From assembly GCA_026874595.1 (NCBI GenBank), contig CM049321.1, positions 47,549,797 through 47,613,796 on the forward strand: a DNA stretch of 64,000 nt, in the 5' to 3' direction. Numbering within the stretch: position 1 is the first letter of the stretch; every line of letters begins with the position of its first letter. The translations under genes and the position numbers were made by a program. The notes beneath the pieces were generated by a model. That model ran no database searches. It was not told the origin of the DNA and was given only the letters and a program-made list of their open reading frames with translations. Below are positions 33,466-45,839 of the stretch, one piece after another. This DNA is from Sipunculus nudus. Its lineage: Eukaryota > Annelida > Sipuncula > Golfingiida > Sipunculidae.

Positions 33466-34164
33466 TTTTCTATAAATTTATATTGTATATTTATATATGT
33501 CCCTGTTTCCATGATAAAGGCAAAATATACTCCCTGAATGTTATATTTATGTGAATAATCGGATAGATATAACTTTGCCTTAATAGAAAAAACTTTAAAA
33601 AAAAATAAAGAGACCCTGAATGCTTGACTTTGAAAGTTTGTTGCTGTCCAGTAATGTTATATTATTATCATTGATGGACCAAAACAGTCCTTTTATGAAA
33701 TATCTGATAATGGCATAATGAGATGATAATTAGCATTTATAATGATAATTAGCAAATTATAAATAAATATATTACTGTTGAAAATAAGTATTATTTTCAC
33801 TGCAGATTTATAGAGTATCAAAGGGACATATTCACATAATTATAACCAGTAGTTATATTATGCCTTCAAAACTTGGCCAGATTTTTTTATTTTTTTGTTT
33901 ACAAACCTGCTGACCTCTTGATTACCTCATTTCAGAAAATAAATAAAATTGGAATTTGGACTTTTTTCCTTTTATATTGAGCTGCTAAAACTAAAATGGT
34001 AGTTTACAAACAAATTGTTTAGTGGCCATGTACATTAAATCACCTTAAATGTTAGAATTGGCTAATAAGGTCACTTTCTTAATGACAGATGGAGAGTTTA
34101 AGCCAATCACAGAATACTTGGGCCATAAATGGAATTGACTGGTCATCAAGAAGTCCAGAGATTC

Positions 34165-34272
34165 ACTGAATCAACCGGGCAATTGAGAATTCTTGGAGAA
34201 TTTTTAAAGTTTGTTTTCTGTGCTACAGTTTAAAAATTCTCCAAGAATTCTCAATTGCCCGGTTGATTCAGT
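34165..34272. repeat. Perfect 44-bp inverted repeat with 20-base loop
   Basis: The arms at 34165-34208 and 34229-34272 are exact reverse complements. The loop and the 20 bases starting at 34272 are direct copies of each other (TTGTTTTCTGTGCTACAGTT at 34211 and 34272), so the order is arm, loop, inverted arm, loop again. Confidence 0.95.
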
Positions 34273-36639
34273 TGTTTTCTGTGCTACAGTTCATTTTCAA
34301 ACCAGTGTCTGTGTCATATTTACTTTGTTAAACATATTTGTTTTCAGTTAGATATGAATTAGAAAAGGTAATTAATCAAGTAAACATCTCAAGACTTATT
34401 GTTGCACTCGTAGCAACAGCCACTATATTCCCAAATTTGACAAGTTTCACAAGTTTATTGTTAAAAAATATTACAACTTGTCAAAACTTATAAACCTTGC
34501 TTTGTAAAGCTAAAAGAAAATGATTGAAAAAATCAAATTATATACCAAGGTCATAATATATTCTTTGAAAACTTCTCAGGGTTTCTGCAGATTTACCAAA
34601 TTTTTGTCATCTTAATGGCGTGGATTTATGTGAAGCGTCATTTTGTGAGTAGTCAAGACAAAGGCACCCTAAAATGACAGCCATTTTAAATGCAGAAACT
34701 TTCAATGGATTCATTAAATGGTTCCCAATGGACTTAATGAAGCTTTAATGTATTCACATATTGTAATGCAATACAGGACTGACAGTGGTGGCAGGGTCAT
34801 TCTAAACACCAGATTACTGCCTAAATACCACTTATATTGTCAAAATACCCTATGGTTAAAGACCATGCATCGAGGCTAAGATGTAAGTTTAACCCATTTT
34901 CAATAGAGGGGAGGACTTACTAGGAATTTTAAATCAGCAATAGAGTACTGGTATACACTTTACAGACTGTGCTATCTTTTACAACTTGTGTAGCAGAATG
35001 TATGGCACCTGTCCAGAAGATAGAGCCTGTCTGTGGCAGCATATTAATCTGAGTTTGGTACGTACTGTCACGGCAGTGATCAGAAATGCAGATTAAAGTT
35101 TATTATACTTTTTATACTTTTAAAATAGTTGAATAGCATAGAATAGTATTCAATGTGATCTCTAATGGAAACCTCAGTTAAAAAGAAATGGTTGGATGTT
35201 CAAAGGACAACAAACATGTGCATGACCAAAAAGGGATGGCCATTAATCAAACAACCCAAGTTCCAAGTTGTTTACTTTGAAAAACAGTGGCTGCAAGTTG
35301 CATATTGTAATTTGTATTGTCATATTTATAACTAAACAGTACAAACAGCAGTCTAATATGCTAGCAGTGAATATTTAGTTTTCTCCTCCAATATCCAACA
35401 AATAAATTTAATTTTTCAAAGTAACATCTTTTAAATGTATTTGACTGGTCTTTTATTTGTAAAATTTTATTAAATAGGCAGTTCACATGGCAGGGACAGT
35501 GACTAAAGTTTTATTTCTCGTGTGTGCGACATTTTAATTAGTTTTACGGTGTATATTTGTGAAATTATTTTACCTATAATGACATTTGAATGTCTGGAAA
35601 TACATGCATTTATCATTATATGTGGAAAACATGAGAAGGTGATGATAATATTTTCTATATTTTTTAATATATTTTATATATTGGTTTATAATTTATATAG
35701 TGCAATATATACATGAAGTTTTAATTGTAACCCATCTGTACAATACAGGCATGGCAAACACCAGTATCCAGGTTTGTTCCAATTTTTCTTCCTAACTCAC
35801 ACCTAACATTTAAGTAAATCATGTTCGTAAATCAAAGAATTACAAAATATTGGTCTTATCAATAAGGTGTTGCTTTAAACTAGTTTCCCAGCAAAACCAT
35901 ACTCACACAGGGTTGGACTAATCAAATGATTTGACAGAATTTTAAAGAATTTAAATGCACTCTACTATTATTTTTTTGCTTAACACTCTTATGTGCCTGA
36001 TAGTATGCATGGAATATGTTTTACCAGGTTCCATGAATCATGGTCCTGTTTTTTGAGATGAGAAAAAAAATAGTTGATTTTGGATGGATAAATTATTTTT
36101 TGTTTAACACTGTTACTGTGCCTAATGATCTGAATGAAATCAGTTACTGTAATATTACTGATTTTTAGTTTAAATTATTGTTAACAGTGTCAGTGTACTA
36201 GATAATATGCAACAGCTCATCAAATAAACAGCAACAGTCAAGATAACAAAAAATAAATTACATATTTGTCTTTGATTTATTAAAAAAAATCATTGACTAA
36301 ATAACTGTATCAATAAATTTTATGATGATAACATAAATTATTTTAAATAATTTTAATGCCTATTAATGCATTAACAAATAGTAGTAGATAATATGAATTT
36401 ATATAAAATTTAATTTTTTCTTAGATCATCAGTGAATATAATTCAATTCATATGATAAAAATTTGTGGTAATTAGAGTTTGAGATAAAACTTTATCTTTT
36501 CTATTGTCTATTTTCTGTTTGTCTTTGGTCTTTTATATTTAAATTTTCTAAGATACCTCGATTAAGACATTAAAAATGACTATTCAAGATAAAAAATATA
36601 TATGATAATTTTTACATCAAAATGTTATGACCATGGAAA
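34273..36639. other. AT-rich intergenic DNA
   Basis: No exon, RNA gene or strong repeat recognised. TTTGTTTAACACTGTTA-type phrases recur near 35980, 36100 and 36180. Confidence 0.4.
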
Positions 36640-37030
36640 CCTTTATCCATTTGTGCTTTTGTTTCCACACATAAACCCACAGATCTCGGGAACTGTTTGA
36701 CCGATCAGGAAAAAATTTTGTACAAATGTAGCCCTTGGATAGCTTTGTAACATACACTAAAAATGGTGGCACCACCTGCAACCATGTTTGCACAGTGTCC
36801 ATCTGTTTGTCTGCCTTGGGTTAAAATAACTCCTATCTTGTTGATGGTTTGAACAATCTGCCTAAAATTTTGCAGGTTTTTTACATCCTGGACAGCTTTC
36901 TTGATTTTATGACGGGTGGCGCCACCTATATTTTAGTTTACACTACAGACATCCAAGCTCATATCTCAGGAACTGTTTGACCGATTGGGTCAAAATTTTG
37001 CATGTGCATATATCAAAATAAAATTTATTT
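36640..37030 (+). repeat. Dispersed repeat family C (GGTGGCGCCACC type), shorter copy
   Basis: It begins with TTTCCACACATAAACCCACA, includes GGAACTGTTTGACCGATCAGG, GGTGGCACCACCTGCAACCA (36765) and a perfect GGTGGCGCCACC (36915-36926), and runs to GACCGATTGGGTCAAAATTTTGCATGTG. It matches 57225-58345 in the same orientation. Confidence 0.85.
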
Positions 37031-37737
37031 TCCAGAATCACATTTTTTTTTATAAATCACATGAGTATAAATACCTGCGTGTGAGTGGAACCATGTGCTT
37101 ACAGACTTCGGGATTGGTTTGAAATGTCCGGAAGTAGCAGGAGGAATCAGAGAGAACAAAAGCTGGAGAATTCAAGGAAAAATTAAAATTATAAAGAAGA
37201 GCAATAAATAAACATATTTATTCTTTTACTGCATGGAACAAAATGTCATCATAATGGTGTCACCACTGGATCGAACATTCCTTATGGGTTGCATATTTTG
37301 CCATATAAAATGGGGTTAAATATTTAGCAATGATAGGTATGACACGGTCTGGGTTTGAAGGTCATACTCTTCGAAAACTCGCCGGGATTCTCCGGCTTTT
37401 AATTAGTTATAGGAAACATGGTGGAAAGTTCTAACAAGCACGATTTGAACATGGGGGCGGGAGTTCCCGCGCCTCAAGCTTGAACACCTGCAGCACCTTC
37501 ATACAACTTACATCACTTAATGAGCCATTCTGTGGTACTGACACAATGGGTATAAATGATATTAATAGTTAAACACTTGTATAAAGTCAAGGCTTTAAAG
37601 GTGGCTGTTATTAATAAATTATTGATGGCTCATTTATGTCATTATGTAGTATTAATAATATTGTGATATCACGGTATATCGCGATAAAATTTGAATAATT
37701 ATCATGATAATAAAAACTCATATCGTCCTAACACTAG

Positions 37738-37812
37738 CCTCACTTCACCCGTTCAACTCTGATTTTGGCGGATACATGTAGTCACTTGTCAACTACCCAT
37801 ATTCTAGTTGCC
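37738..37812 (+). repeat. Family C terminal block
   Basis: CCTCACTTCACC..GTTC..ACTCTGATTT..GATACATGTAGTC..CTTGTC..ACTACCC..ATTCTAGTT matches 58265-58345. The 700 bases between this and 37030 do not match family C and may be an insertion. It ends about 80 bases before the zinc-finger exon. Confidence 0.7.
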
Positions 37813-37894
37813 TGTAGCCCTGACTTGTATGCCTAAATGATGCTGTCTGGTTAAATTTACTGATATGTATTTATTTCTTGTTGCAGTTGTAACA

Positions 37895-38821
37895 ATGGAT
37901 TCAGATACATCCATACAAGAGGACCTCGTGAATTTTATAAAAGAAGAAAAAGACCAAGGGTATGCTACAAACAGTAATGAATCGGAGGAATTCAGCTATT
38001 CACCCAGTGAAGAAGATACTTATAAATGTGCAGAGGAACAACATGAGAAACCCTTATTAACAGGTGTTTGCATACCTGTTGAAAATGAGAAGACAGAAGA
38101 AATAACAGTACATGTAGAAAATGTGATTTCTATTACTCCGGAAGAAGGATCTGATTTGTGTTCCATTAAATCTGAAATCTCAGAGGAACAAAACCTACTC
38201 CTAGATAACACGGCGCATAAATGTTTTCTTTGTGAAAAGTATTTCTCTGATGAACGAATATTAGCGGAGCACATCAAATACCATGCAAAGGATGGTGCAA
38301 GCAATTATGGACATGACAACTATAATTTAGATATGCAAACCAAGAAAAATGAGTCTACTAAACCAGGGAGTGAAAAACCATTTAAATGTCAGCAGTGTGG
38401 CAAAGGTTATTCACGAAAGGATACCCTGCACCTCCATATGAAGGACCACACTGGAGAAAAACCATTCCAATGTGAACAATGTGGCAAATGTTTTTCTCGT
38501 TTATGCGATTTGCGTGGACACAGCAATGTTTGCATTGGACTTGAACCATTCAAATGTGAACAATGTGGCAAATGTTATCCACGTTTGGCCTACCTGAATA
38601 GACACAAGAAAATTCATATGTTACAGAAACTTTTCAAATGTTTTAAGTGTGGAAGATGTTTCACAGAAAGAAATAAACTCATGCAACACATCAGGATTCA
38701 TAATGAAAAGAAACCATTCAAATGTGAACAGTGTGGCAAATGTTTTGGCCAATCAGGTCAATTGATGTTGCATGAAGTAATTCATACTGTTTTGCCAATC
38801 AGGTCAATTGACTTTGCATGA
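37895..38821 (+). CDS. C2H2 zinc-finger protein with six fingers, C-terminally truncated
   Basis: A 308-residue frame starts at ATG 37895 (AACAATGG), eight bases after an acceptor TTTCTTGTTGCAG, so 5' exons are probable. Residues 1-107 are acidic and Ser/Glu-rich with no KRAB, SCAN or BTB. Fingers: 108-130, 163-185, 191-213, 219-241, 247-269 and 275-297. Five are canonical C2H2 with TGEKPF-type or decayed linkers; finger 3 ends in Cys (C213) in place of the last His. Such proteins usually bind DNA in the nucleus as transcription factors. The reading frame ends early because a 46-bp tandem duplication (38749-38794 copied at 38795) shifts the frame, giving TVLPIRSIDFA and TGA. It may be a working truncated gene or a recent pseudogene. 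Confidence 0.8.
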   Translation: MDSDTSIQEDLVNFIKEEKDQGYATNSNESEEFSYSPSEEDTYKCAEEQHEKPLLTGVCIPVENEKTEEITVHVENVISITPEEGSDLCSIKSEISEEQNLLLDNTAHKCFLCEKYFSDERILAEHIKYHAKDGASNYGHDNYNLDMQTKKNESTKPGSEKPFKCQQCGKGYSRKDTLHLHMKDHTGEKPFQCEQCGKCFSRLCDLRGHSNVCIGLEPFKCEQCGKCYPRLAYLNRHKKIHMLQKLFKCFKCGRCFTERNKLMQHIRIHNEKKPFKCEQCGKCFGQSGQLMLHEVIHTVLPIRSIDFA

Positions 38822-39360
38822 AGTAATTCATACTGGTGAAAATACTATTCAAATGTAAACAATGGTTTCCTGTTCATTAGATTTTGCTGGACACAATTAT
38901 ATTTGTGATATTGAAATAATAATGATGTTGAACGGGGATAAGCCATTTAGATTTGAACAGTGTAGCAAATGTTTCAGCCAATTAAATGAACTTTTTATCC
39001 ACATCAGTAGCCATACTGCAGAAAAACTATTCAAATGTGAACAATGTGGCAAATGTTTCCCCAAAGCTTCTCGTCTGGTTTTGCGCACAAGGAGTCATAC
39101 TGGATAAAACCATTTGAGTGTGAACAGTGTGGTAAATGTTTCTTTTATGTATCTTACCTGAATAGACACAAGAAAATTCTTACTTGAGATAAACCATACA
39201 TATGTGATCTGTGTGGAAAAGATTTTTAGAAAAATATATACTCAAGACAACACAGTTCATACTAGAGAGAGGCTGTTCAAATGTGAACTGTGCGGCAAAA
39301 GCTTCACCCATTTATCTCAACATATACTGCACAACAGAACTCATACTGGTGAGAAATAAG
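38822..39360 (+). pseudogene. Decayed continuation of the zinc-finger array
   Basis: After the premature stop, finger-like blocks continue in broken frames: FRFEQCSKCFSQLNEL (first Cys lost), FKCEQCGKCFPKASRL (a His replaced by Arg), [27 protein letters not shown] then stop, and [15 protein letters not shown]. At least five former fingers are visible with stops and lost zinc ligands between them. The gene once had ten or more fingers. Confidence 0.8.
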
Positions 39361-39635
39361 GCCAGCATTAAAATTCAATAAGGTGGCAATGAATCAATTT
39401 TTGCCAATCATCTCACTTGTTTTATGAAATGTTAACTGTAATTTTCCAGACACTTTGTATAAGAAATCTCAAACGTGCAACAAGAGGACTCTGATGTTAG
39501 ATGTGTATTTGTTAAGACTGGCATTTTGAAATTACATGTTTATCTAAGACTGGCATAATGAACTACTTGTACATGTGTACCAACCTATGCTTAAGTTTTT
39601 GTATAGATGTTTATCTTTCTGATTGATACAAAATG

Positions 39636-39641
39636 AATAAA
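39636..39641 (+). terminator. Candidate polyadenylation signal of the zinc-finger gene
   Basis: An AATAAA lies about 280 bases after the last decayed finger. If used, the decayed fingers form the 3' UTR. Confidence 0.35.
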
Positions 39642-41369
39642 AATGGAATTTATAACCTAAATTTGTATTTCCCTTAAATAGATCAGCCTATGCTGCCTAT
39701 GTCTTTTTTTTGTCCCCCACTTTCTTGGAGGATCTGGGGACATTGATTTGGGTTTGTCTGTCCATCTGTCTCTCCATCTGGATTTTGTTTTTATGCAATA
39801 ACTTTTCCTAAATTTTATCTGATTCATTCAAATTTGAGCCAGTGATTGCTCTCAGGGTTTCCTGGGTTGGGGTTGGGTTGTAGTGTCTGGGTCACAAGAT
39901 AATAATACAGTATGGTATTTTATTTTTTTATATAATGACTCAGTAAATTTTGTTTAACTAATCACCAACAGGTGTTGCTAGTTGTAAATATAAAATACTT
40001 GAATTTTTTGCAGTAACTGCCAGGTGCTGTCATCTTTAGAGCATGGTTAAAACTATTTGTACTTACTCACCACAGACTTTCAAATCATCCCAGACTTGAA
40101 GCAGGGAACAAAAAAATTCTTGAATTTGCTTTCTTTTTCTTGGTTCAGTTCTCTTAACCCCCCCCCCCCCCCTTCAACTTCGTCCAGGTTAATATATAAT
40201 TTTGTATTGTTACAGGTTCTGCTGATCACCTTGGTGATATGTTCTATGAATTACTTTTAAAATTAAAGTTCTTGTTAGTGTGGTAACTAGATTAGATTGG
40301 TTTCACTGAATTAATTCATCGATAAAAGTAGCTTTGTTTAGAATCAGGTCCTGTATTAGTTTATTTGAGAAGATACAGTTTTAAAATCTAATGTGAGACT
40401 GGAAGTAATTTTTTTTTTTTCAAAGAGGGTGTCCTTCCACTCTTGGACCATGAGCCGTTCTGTTCCCATCAGGAGAAGTGGATTTGTTGCCAGTCAGTTT
40501 TGAAGTGAGCATTGGGCTAGGGATTTCTGAGCTGATACCAGTAATTAAAATAAGCACTAAAGACTAGTCCAAGTAAATTAAAATAAGATTGTTTAGATTA
40601 TATTATGCAGGGTGTTCCTAAATATTGATGAGCTCCTGAGATGTATTAACACTTAAGACCACATACTTCAGAAATGACATCGTGTATGAATCTAGTTTCT
40701 GTGTTGCTCTCTGTGTGCTCATTATCCCAATCTCACTGACTTTTGTTACAGCTGCTGTTCAGGAACAGACATCTGTCAAACATCCAGCATTTTACTGACA
40801 GCATATATATCTCACAAGGAGTCGGGTGCCTTGCACTTTAAATAAGTCTCTGTCAGCCGATGTATACAAAATATTGAATGTTGTTTATTTAAAATATACT
40901 AATATTGAGCATACATGACATATTGTATCATTTTTTCATCGACCCATAACAGTACTTTTAAATAATCTATAAAGAGAGATATTCTTTTGGAACACACCTT
41001 CAACTTGGATTTTTGCCTCCTGTATCTGAGGTAGTGTTTTGGGGATCATTGACTCCTAACTTTTATGTGACACAGTAAGCAAACCAGGTTATACAGTAGG
41101 TAGTGCTTGAAGAAAAACGTGTACCTGACTGACAGTGGTAACCAGTTACCCAAAAATCGAGACTTCAGTGCCCAAGTAGGCCTAAATATTAAAGCATGTG
41201 GCGTTTATCCAATCTTAGGTTAGACAGTATCTGTGCACCTGTAGCCCCCTCTCAAGATAGTAAAATATTAATCCAAATACCTGATATATTCACATACACA
41301 TATACAAATATTTTACATGATCAAAGAAATAAATTACATGAAACCAAAAATAGACTATTTTCACTCAAG
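39642..41369. other. Intergenic DNA
   Basis: A poly-C run lies at 40158-40172. No exon or dispersed-repeat match was recognised, though the GGGGACATTGATTTGGGTTTGTCTGTCC phrase near 39755 resembles the start style of the repeat families further right. Confidence 0.35.
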
Positions 41370-41499
41370 ATATGGTCCGATTGCCACAATAATTTCATTC
41401 ACATCAATTTCTCTCGACTTTGAACAAACACACAATGAACAATACGAAGACACACGACTTGCTGTAACTATTGTATTCACTCAACTCCTAGTACAAAAA
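41370..41499 (-). repeat. BEL/Pao LTR remnant (downstream copy)
   Basis: It matches 47267-47395 from ATATGGTCCGATTG to TTCACTCAACTCCTA with scattered differences in the first 60 bases and near identity in the last 65. Beyond this block the two flanks differ. Confidence 0.75.
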
Positions 41500-42239
41500 G
41501 GTGAGCTCAAGCCCTTGCTAGCCAGGGCTGCTGAAAACAAGCTATCACGTAACGTATGGACTAGCTACTGCTGTCCTGTATGTATAAAATGCTTTCTGTC
41601 CATTTCCTCCTAGTCTATATGCATTGCTCATCGACACATCTAAATATACAAACTAAATACTTATATATGCCTCCTATGTTGCAACTTGTAAATATGAAAA
41701 TTAGTATTATATCTGAGACAGAACCTTGTTGATTTTCAATATGCATTGGTTTTCCTTCAACAAAACGATTCACATCAATAAATGAAATTAAAATTTAAAA
41801 AATGATAATGATAAAATGAAGGTCTGTTAACATCCGATATCACACATGTATTGACCAAAAGTCTCATTTTCAATAGGCAGATATTTCCTAAATATCGCAG
41901 TTTAGTGGACACAACTATAGTACGTATTAAAACTGTTCCCTCACTTGTCTTTCACGAAACAAACATGACCGTCCTTTCCAGGATATTCTTCTAAAACAGG
42001 CCCAAATGGCTACTTTCCTCTCGGCGAATTTGTTTCCACGACAAGTACCACATCTCCAACCTGTAGATTTTTGGAGACGCAGTTCCACTTTTTCGATTAC
42101 GCAACAATGACAACACCTCCTTCATCCACCTATACCTGAAAATGCTAAACGAGCTCTTGCACCCGTCTCCAACGTTTACGAGGATCAAACTTTGTGTTAT
42201 CGACGATTTCTTGTGCGAACTGGCCTCCGATCTGGCCAT

Positions 42240-43095
42240 ACAGGAAATGATTTGGAGTTCATGGAGGCTCATCCTGGGTGTTTGATGACTGATAAGTCAG
42301 CGGTCTAGAATTCAGTAACGACTCTGCGCCACTAAACGCTGTCATGAGCTCTTCATTGGTGATGTCTGCCTAGTTCAGAATTGCATATATTGTCCTCATT
42401 GCCGATTTTATCATCGTTTCGTGCACACCACCGAAATGTGGCCCTAATGGCGGATTAAAGGTCCACTTGATGCCTCGATCTGCATTTTCACGAGTTTGAT
42501 CGCGTTGTGAGACAAGTGCACGTATTTCTCTGTCTGCTCAAATGAAGTCTGTGCCATTATCTGACACTATTTCTGTTGGTATACCTCGACGATTAATCAT
42601 TCGATGAAAGCATTCAAGAAGGAATCGGTGTCAAGTGTACTGCTCTTGATGACGGACATGTGAACAGACACTAGTACTTTTTGTTTGAACCTTCCCACAT
42701 CCCTGTTTGGTATAAAATGGACCGGCAAAGTCTACTGACGTTTTAACAAATGCCCTCACTGGATGGACTCTTCTTGACTTAGGGAGAGGTGCCATATCCT
42801 GTGTAGCCAATTTTGCTCGCTGTCTGCGACATTGATTACACTCTCTTTCACATTCTTTGATCGCTTCTACGAGCGACCCAATAGCGTGCGGATAAATCAG
42901 AAATCTGAGTATCTGATTCACTCCCGCGATATATTTCCCCTTATCGTGATATTCTCTGACAATCAGTTTCGTGACCGGGTGTTTTCTTGGCAAGATAATG
43001 GGGTAACGTGCATCGTATGGCTTACTCACAGCATATTGCAATCGACTGTCACATCGCATTTTACCTAAGTCATCAAGCCTTGGCCTGAGTCCCAA
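42240..43095 (-). pseudogene. BEL/Pao integrase
   Basis: The H2C2 zinc-binding region (REYHDKG..ECERECNQC) is followed by MAPLPKSRRVHPVRAF and VDFAGPF, which carries the first catalytic Asp. The C-terminal part, broken by stops, shows PHFGGVHETMIKSA, ELMTAFSGAESLLNSRPLT and TPNHFLYGQ. An integrase tail (KNLQVGDVVLVVETN) lies near 42065-42015. Confidence 0.85.
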
Positions 43096-43416
43096 GATCT
43101 TGCTTGACCGTGGTAACTCCTTCCCCTTTTCAAGAGCTGAGTATTCATCAGGGAATGATGTTTCCTACGAATTTCGAATATGCATGAGTTCAATATCACG
43201 CAGTTCTTTTTGAGTCAGCTCACCGGTCTTGCCAAGTTGACAATTGACTCAGAAGGTCCTCAAAACGAATTTCCAGCAATTCAGATACTTCACTGATTAG
43301 GAAGTTTGGCCCGCTCAACCAGTATTTCACTGTCAATCAATTCCGAAGCTTTCATTCCCCTTGATGGAAGATCTGCTGAAATTTTATCTGTAGGAACATA
43401 TCTCCATTGTTGCGGA

Positions 43417-43830
43417 TCAGTGTGTCTCTGAATATCTCCAACTGTTGGCAACGAATGATTTATACGTTCTGTATCGTCCGCGTAACCACCACTGTACATT
43501 AAGCCTATCCGACCAGAACGTGACGTCTCTTATGGACACCTTTAGCACAGCAATCACTGACAGTGCTAGTTGCAGTCCCAGCACTGCGGCCATCATCTCC
43601 AAGCAAGGTATGCTAGTTGACGATAAAGGTGACGCTTTTGATTTCGAAGCAACGAATCTGATGGTTGTAAGCCCACTTCCGTACGTTGTTCTTGCGTATA
43701 CACCTGCAGCATAAGCATCTTGAGATGCATCACCAAAAGTAGGAATCTGCATACTTGACACTTTCTCTTGCTGTCCTAAACGTTTACATCTGTGCACACT
43801 GACCCGATTGAGTTCAGGAATTTCTGACAA
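43417..43830 (-). pseudogene. BEL/Pao RNase H domain
   Basis: A 137-codon open piece contains TFGDASQDAYAAGVYAR, SIPCLEMMAAVLGLQLAL and VTFWSDRLNVQWWL, matching the DAS, E and SDS-type catalytic blocks of BEL/Pao RNase H. The last is SDR here in place of the usual SDS. Confidence 0.85.
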
Positions 43831-44199
43831 CCAGTTGCGGGTTCATCTAAACTTTCCATAAGTGAATAATCCCAATCTATTCTGGCGGCCCATATTCCCT
43901 ACATTAGAATCTTTCCCCGAATAATAAATGGCGACAGTAATCCCAATGGGTCATATATTGTTGCAATCTTTCGAAGGAGGTTTCACTCCGACAATTTGAA
44001 GTCTTTGTCCAGGGTTCTCATACGAAATGCAAATTCATCACCGTCAGCTCGCCAAAGAACGCCCAAAGTTTTTACAGAGGGCAGCTGTCTATCATCAAGA
44101 TTCATTCGGCTGCTCTGTCAGTGAGTGGTATCTGAGAGAACCTTGTTGGAGAATTTTGAAAGCCACTTTCTAGCATGCATACCAGCTAGTGCCCAAAGT

Positions 44200-44873
44200 G
44201 TAGACAGCTCCTTATACAGTTGACATCCTGCCTCAACACAAACAACAGATCCATGCTATGATCCATATAAATGGACTCGAGAATGGTTTCTGCAGCCATG
44301 GGAAACTCGCTCTAGTGTTTTCGGACATGCCCTGGCGCAACAAACTGTGCCAGAAAGTGCGAGGAGTTGACACCGAACACAACCCTTTGGAATTCGTACA
44401 CATCTGGTGTTTTCGTTTGATCTGGATCTCACCACAGAAAACTGTGGTACTTTCTGTCTGGTGGTAGTATTGACACCTGTTAGTACATCTCTGCTAGTAG
44501 AACATCAAAAAGATCCCTTTGTTATTTTGGTCCCTGGTGGATTTTATCATTCAATGAGATCCCTTCCACTTTAGCGGATGCCTCGAATACTACACGTGTT
44601 TTTGTTGTCGATTTGTCCGGTCTCACCTCAGGAAAGTGTGGTAAAAGCCATTTTTTTATGGTCTTCTCCCTTCACCTCAGATTCCGGAACTTTACGAATG
44701 TAGCCTTTTTGCTCATACTCCCGCATAACCTGCGAATATGCTTGTCCAATTTTGGGATCTTTCTGTAATCTTTCCTCTGTCAGCCAAGGTCTATGTTGTG
44801 CCATCTCAGTACTGTCTGGTAAACATGGCCGATTTTCCTTCCAAGGTATCGCAAATTGACATTGACTGTGCAT
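44200..44873 (-). pseudogene. BEL/Pao reverse transcriptase
   Basis: Visible blocks include KGYIRKVPESE, LPHFPEVRPDKSTTKTRVVF, IHQGPK, FQRVVFGVNSSHFLAQF and the catalytic box YMDHSMD (44270-44249). Usual BEL/Pao elements have two Asp in this box (YVDD); here the second is His. Stops follow IHQGPK and other points. Confidence 0.8.
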
Positions 44874-44943
44874 ATTTCAATGACCCTTTCACAATTCGCA
44901 TCGCGCTTTGTTCGGCTGGATTTAAAATGTGGTCATCCGTTTT

Positions 44944-45700
44944 CTATTTTACACTTTCGACCTCCCAGAACTGACGAAGAGTTGTATCTGTCTCTTGTAG
45001 AACTGACGTATTTCGTGCATGGTACGTTCTGGCGAAGTTGCACGAGTTTCGAACATCGAAAGGTACCACACAGGTGCATGTCCAACCCAGCCAGGTTAAC
45101 CTTGCGGTTGGCTCCCCAGGCTTGCCGTAAACCTCTTTTATGCTATGATGTAAGTCTGCATTGTCCAGCCCCATAAGAAGGTCGACCTGGACCCTTTTCC
45201 CGAATTTAGGGAAGTCGATGTTTTTCAGATGGCTAAACTGTTCCTTGCACTGATTCCAATCACTCACTTGTAGATGTCCGGTTACTCTGTAAACTGTTTT
45301 TGCCATGATTACTGTATCTACATCTCGATTTGGGCTCTTTAGTCCTACCTACACTGGCATGGTGTCCAATGTTTCAACTTACCCGTTTAATAAGTGAACT
45401 GTTGTTTTGTGCGTCTTTACCTGCAGACCTAGTTCTGCAGTAACGTCGGCATTGACAAATGTTGATGTACTGGCATCGTCTAAAAAGGGCATTGACCTTG
45501 ATTCTGTTATTTCCCTGTTTCAGTATCACTGGTACTGTTGTGAGAGCAAGATAAGTTGATTGGCCCCGATCGGTAGACGTTAAAGTTTGATTTGTATGAG
45601 AACGTTCTGCGCTAGGTTGAACCCCCTTCCGTGTTATCTCCTGGTTTAAGATTTCACAGTAGTCCCTAAATGCAGTAATCTGTGGTTGGTTTCTCTGCAT
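44944..45700 (-). pseudogene. BEL/Pao aspartic protease region (DUF1758-like)
   Basis: The block LDDASTSTFVNADVT at about 45500-45450 is the retroviral-like protease active-site region. It lies in a different frame from the flanking 45700-45374 open frame, showing a frameshift. Downstream, DLLMGLDNADLHHSIK (45306-44944 frame) is the second half of the domain. Confidence 0.75.
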
Positions 45701-45839
45701 CCATTAATACCGCAATGCCTACTTCGTCAACAGTACATTCCTTGGTGACTTCGTCCTAGACATCGAAAACACAATCTCAAGCGTTTTGCAATTTCCCATT
45801 GTTCTACAACCCCTTCCTCCTTGAAACGCTTGCAGTGTC

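Noticed and set aside
43445-45176. Plus-strand frames of 69-106 codons within the BEL/Pao element
   Set aside because: They are antisense shadows of the retrotransposon modules on the minus strand.
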